Source: Candidatus Eisenbergiella merdigallinarum (GTDB taxonomy: Bacteria; Bacillota; Clostridia; Lachnospirales; Lachnospiraceae). Taken from it: a DNA stretch of 64,000 nucleotides. This document shows, piece after piece, positions 62,433 through 64,000 of the stretch. The stretch is from assembly GCA_019119355.1 (NCBI GenBank), contig DWXE01000006.1, positions 1 through 64,000 on the forward strand. Reading direction: 5' to 3'. The position numbers were made by a program, and so were the translations under genes. The notes below the pieces were generated by a model. It did no database searches, was not told the DNA's origin, and saw only the letters and a program-made list of their open reading frames with translations. How positions within the stretch are numbered: position 1 is the stretch's first letter; the number at the start of each line of letters is the position of its first letter.

Positions 62433-64000
62433 ATGGCAGCGAAAAGAAAACGGAAGATAAAAACGAGAAAATTTGTGGAGATCCCGGAGGGGGCGTTCCG
62501 CGTTCTGGCGGTATTGTCCGTCCTCTGGGCCTGTTTCTGGCTGGCAGGGCTGAGCAACGCCTGCCCGGAACCCGCAGGAGCCTATTATTCCATCGCTCTG
62601 GAATGGTTTTGCCTTTTTGCATTGCCCGTCGGGATCGGTCTGTCCGGAGCGGTTTCCTCCATGATCTCCCTGCGGCTTGAGCGGGGCAGCGTCGCCAGCG
62701 CCAGACGGGTCGTTTCCACCGCGGTTTTTGCCGGCTTTCTGGCCGGGCTGGCATCGGGGCTGGCTCTTTTCTTTTGCTCGGGCTTTCTGATGAAGGCCGT
62801 CCTGGGGAATTCCGACGCGGCCTTCGTGCTCCAGGGCTTTGCGCCCGCGCTGCCGTTTCTCTTTCCCCTCCTGGCCCTGGCGGGCGGTCTGGACGGATTC
62901 GGCGGGTCCCGCGCCTTTTCTCTGGTCAAGGCGGTCTTCTTTCTCCTGGTTGCCGCCGCCGGAAGCGCTATGGCGGGCCGGATGTCTGAATACGGACAAA
63001 AGGTGGGCGCGCTTTTGCAAAACGATCAGTACGGTCCCGCCTATGGAGCCCTGGGCGGGGCGCTTTCCGTGGCGCTGGCGGCCGTCCTCGCCTTCTTCGT
63101 CGCCCTCATCGCCTGGTGGAGGATGCAGCCGGACCTTTCCCTGCTGCAATGGGGAGACGAGAGGGTGGAAAAGAGGGGGCAGCTGCTGGCCGGGCTGGTG
63201 AAAAAACTCCTGCCCGTTTTGAGCGTCGCCCTCATCCTGACGGCGGCCGCGCTGGGGGAGGTCCTCCTGTTTTTCGGCGTATCCGCGGGCAATTCTTCCC
63301 GCACCGGGACGGAGCTGCTTTCGGAATGGGCCCTCTGTGCCGGCAGGGCCTGCGCCCTCCTCCTGATCCCCGTCATCGGCGCGGTCGCCTTTGCGGCCCG
63401 GATTTCGCCGGAGCTGAAAGTGGGATTCGTGCGCCGCAATCTCAAAAAGAGCCGGGACAAATGTATGATCGCCCTGCGCTGCGCCGCGGTTTTTGCGGCC
63501 CCCTTCACCGTAATCGCGGCCGTTCTCGCCCATCCCCTGTTTCTGGCCTTTTTCCGGGAAGGGGACGCGTCCGCAGGAGCGGCCCTCCTGCGGGCCGGCA
63601 GCGCCTGCGTTCTGTTTTACAGCCTGGCCGCCATGCTGGGCAGCATCCTTTTGAGCGCGGAAAAGCCGGCCCTTCTGGCCGGAGGCGTCCTGGCGGCAGC
63701 CGCCCTCCATCTGGCTGCCCTGTACGGAATGCTGGTTCTGACGGACGCTGGCGTCGCTGCGGTGGTCTATGCCAACCTGATCCTGTCCGCGGCACTCTGC
63801 GCGATTCTGGCCGCCCTGGTGCAAAAAAAGCTGCGCCTTCGGCTCAACTGGATCCGGATCCTGCTGGCGCCCTGCATCAGCGGGGGCATCATGGCGGCCA
63901 TCTGCGCCGTTTTCGCCTTTCTCGTGCTCAGGTCGGCGCCCAGCCCGGTGACCGCAGGGGTCAGCGCGCTGGCCGGACTGATCTTTTATTTCGTCTGCAT
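62433..64000 (+). CDS. Polytopic membrane protein, MOP flippase-like (3' end outside window)
   Basis: An open frame from ATG 62433 (after AGAGGGG) runs to the window end: at least 522 residues. Basic start (AAKRKRKIKTRKFVEIPEGA), then a chain of membrane helices in pairs, such as FRVLAVLSVLWACFWLAGL, GIGLSGAVSSMISLRLERGS and ALPFLFPLLALAGGLDGFGG. The plan fits MATE/MOP superfamily proteins such as SpoVB or polysaccharide flippases, but the N-terminal family motif is not seen, so this is tentative. Placed after ybeY on the same strand. Confidence 0.65.
   Translation, partial: MAAKRKRKIKTRKFVEIPEGAFRVLAVLSVLWACFWLAGLSNACPEPAGAYYSIALEWFCLFALPVGIGLSGAVSSMISLRLERGSVASARRVVSTAVFAGFLAGLASGLALFFCSGFLMKAVLGNSDAAFVLQGFAPALPFLFPLLALAGGLDGFGGSRAFSLVKAVFFLLVAAAGSAMAGRMSEYGQKVGALLQNDQYGPAYGALGGALSVALAAVLAFFVALIAWWRMQPDLSLLQWGDERVEKRGQLLAGLVKKLLPVLSVALILTAAALGEVLLFFGVSAGNSSRTGTELLSEWALCAGRACALLLIPVIGAVAFAARISPELKVGFVRRNLKKSRDKCMIALRCAAVFAAPFTVIAAVLAHPLFLAFFREGDASAGAALLRAGSACVLFYSLAAMLGSILLSAEKPALLAGGVLAAAALHLAALYGMLVLTDAGVAAVVYANLILSAALCAILAALVQKKLRLRLNWIRILLAPCISGGIMAAICAVFAFLVLRSAPSPVTAGVSALAGLIFYFVC

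Overview
The window looks like chromosomal DNA of a spore-forming, strictly anaerobic Clostridia, most likely Lachnospiraceae. It is GC-rich, has strong AGGAGG-type ribosome binding sites and compact operons with many ATGA/GTGA stop-start overlaps. Marker genes that fit this are yqfC/yqfD (sporulation), rex, nfnAB (electron-bifurcating transhydrogenase), fhs and folD, a tepA-like ClpP and DUF4317. I see no tRNA, rRNA, CRISPR array or complete insertion sequence.

Region by region. (1) 1-7966: two tandem paralogous Ser/Thr kinases, each a cytoplasmic kinase, one membrane segment and an RCC1-like repeat region predicted outside the cell, then an ECF sigma factor and a membrane GGDEF diguanylate cyclase. 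(2) 8071-13086 (minus): response regulator, histidine kinase, ABC ATPase and large FtsX permease, a typical peptide-sensing/efflux module; then an AT-rich orphan gene. (3) 14020-21052: SPFH membrane protein, ribbon-helix-helix protein and GH120 beta-xylosidase in a tight operon, then a heterodimeric ABC exporter. (4) 21061-25478: a LysR regulator divergent from a nitrilase-type amidohydrolase, a GltS-type symporter and an atypical arginase-family protein. (5) 25703-28000: short kinase-like protein, rRNA methyltransferase, DUF4317, and a lone HicB whose leader carries an inserted hairpin array.

(6) 28295-31408: a 1037-residue protein that begins as a complete ECF sigma factor and continues through a membrane segment into an Ig-like, surface-protein-like ectodomain. 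It is the most unusual gene here. (7) 31414-41890: ABC-F ATPase, Rex, NAD(P)HX repair enzyme, alanine racemase, MazF toxin, YebC, an O-acetylhomoserine sulfhydrylase family enzyme, a membrane protein and TepA-like protease. (8) 41940-54596: FtsK/SpoIIIE, the folate C1 pair fhs-folD, a zinc-ribbon/TPR/CHB_HEX protein, NfnAB, a Dabb protein, a zinc-ribbon membrane protein, RlmH and a polytopic membrane protein. (9) About 54700-58300: an AT-richer accessory patch with GNAT, a Nudix pseudogene, a flavin-split-barrel protein, an AraC-type and a LysR-type regulator, followed by an SDR oxidoreductase. (10) 59330-64000: yqfC-yqfD-phoH-ybeY and an open-ended polytopic membrane protein.

A theme runs through the window: one-piece transmembrane regulators that join a cytoplasmic effector (kinase, sigma factor or zinc ribbon) through one membrane helix to extracytoplasmic repeats. 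A second theme is arrays of consecutive hairpins just upstream of ribosome binding sites at three loci. Promoter, terminator and operator calls below were made by eye from consensus spacing and symmetry and have not been tested.
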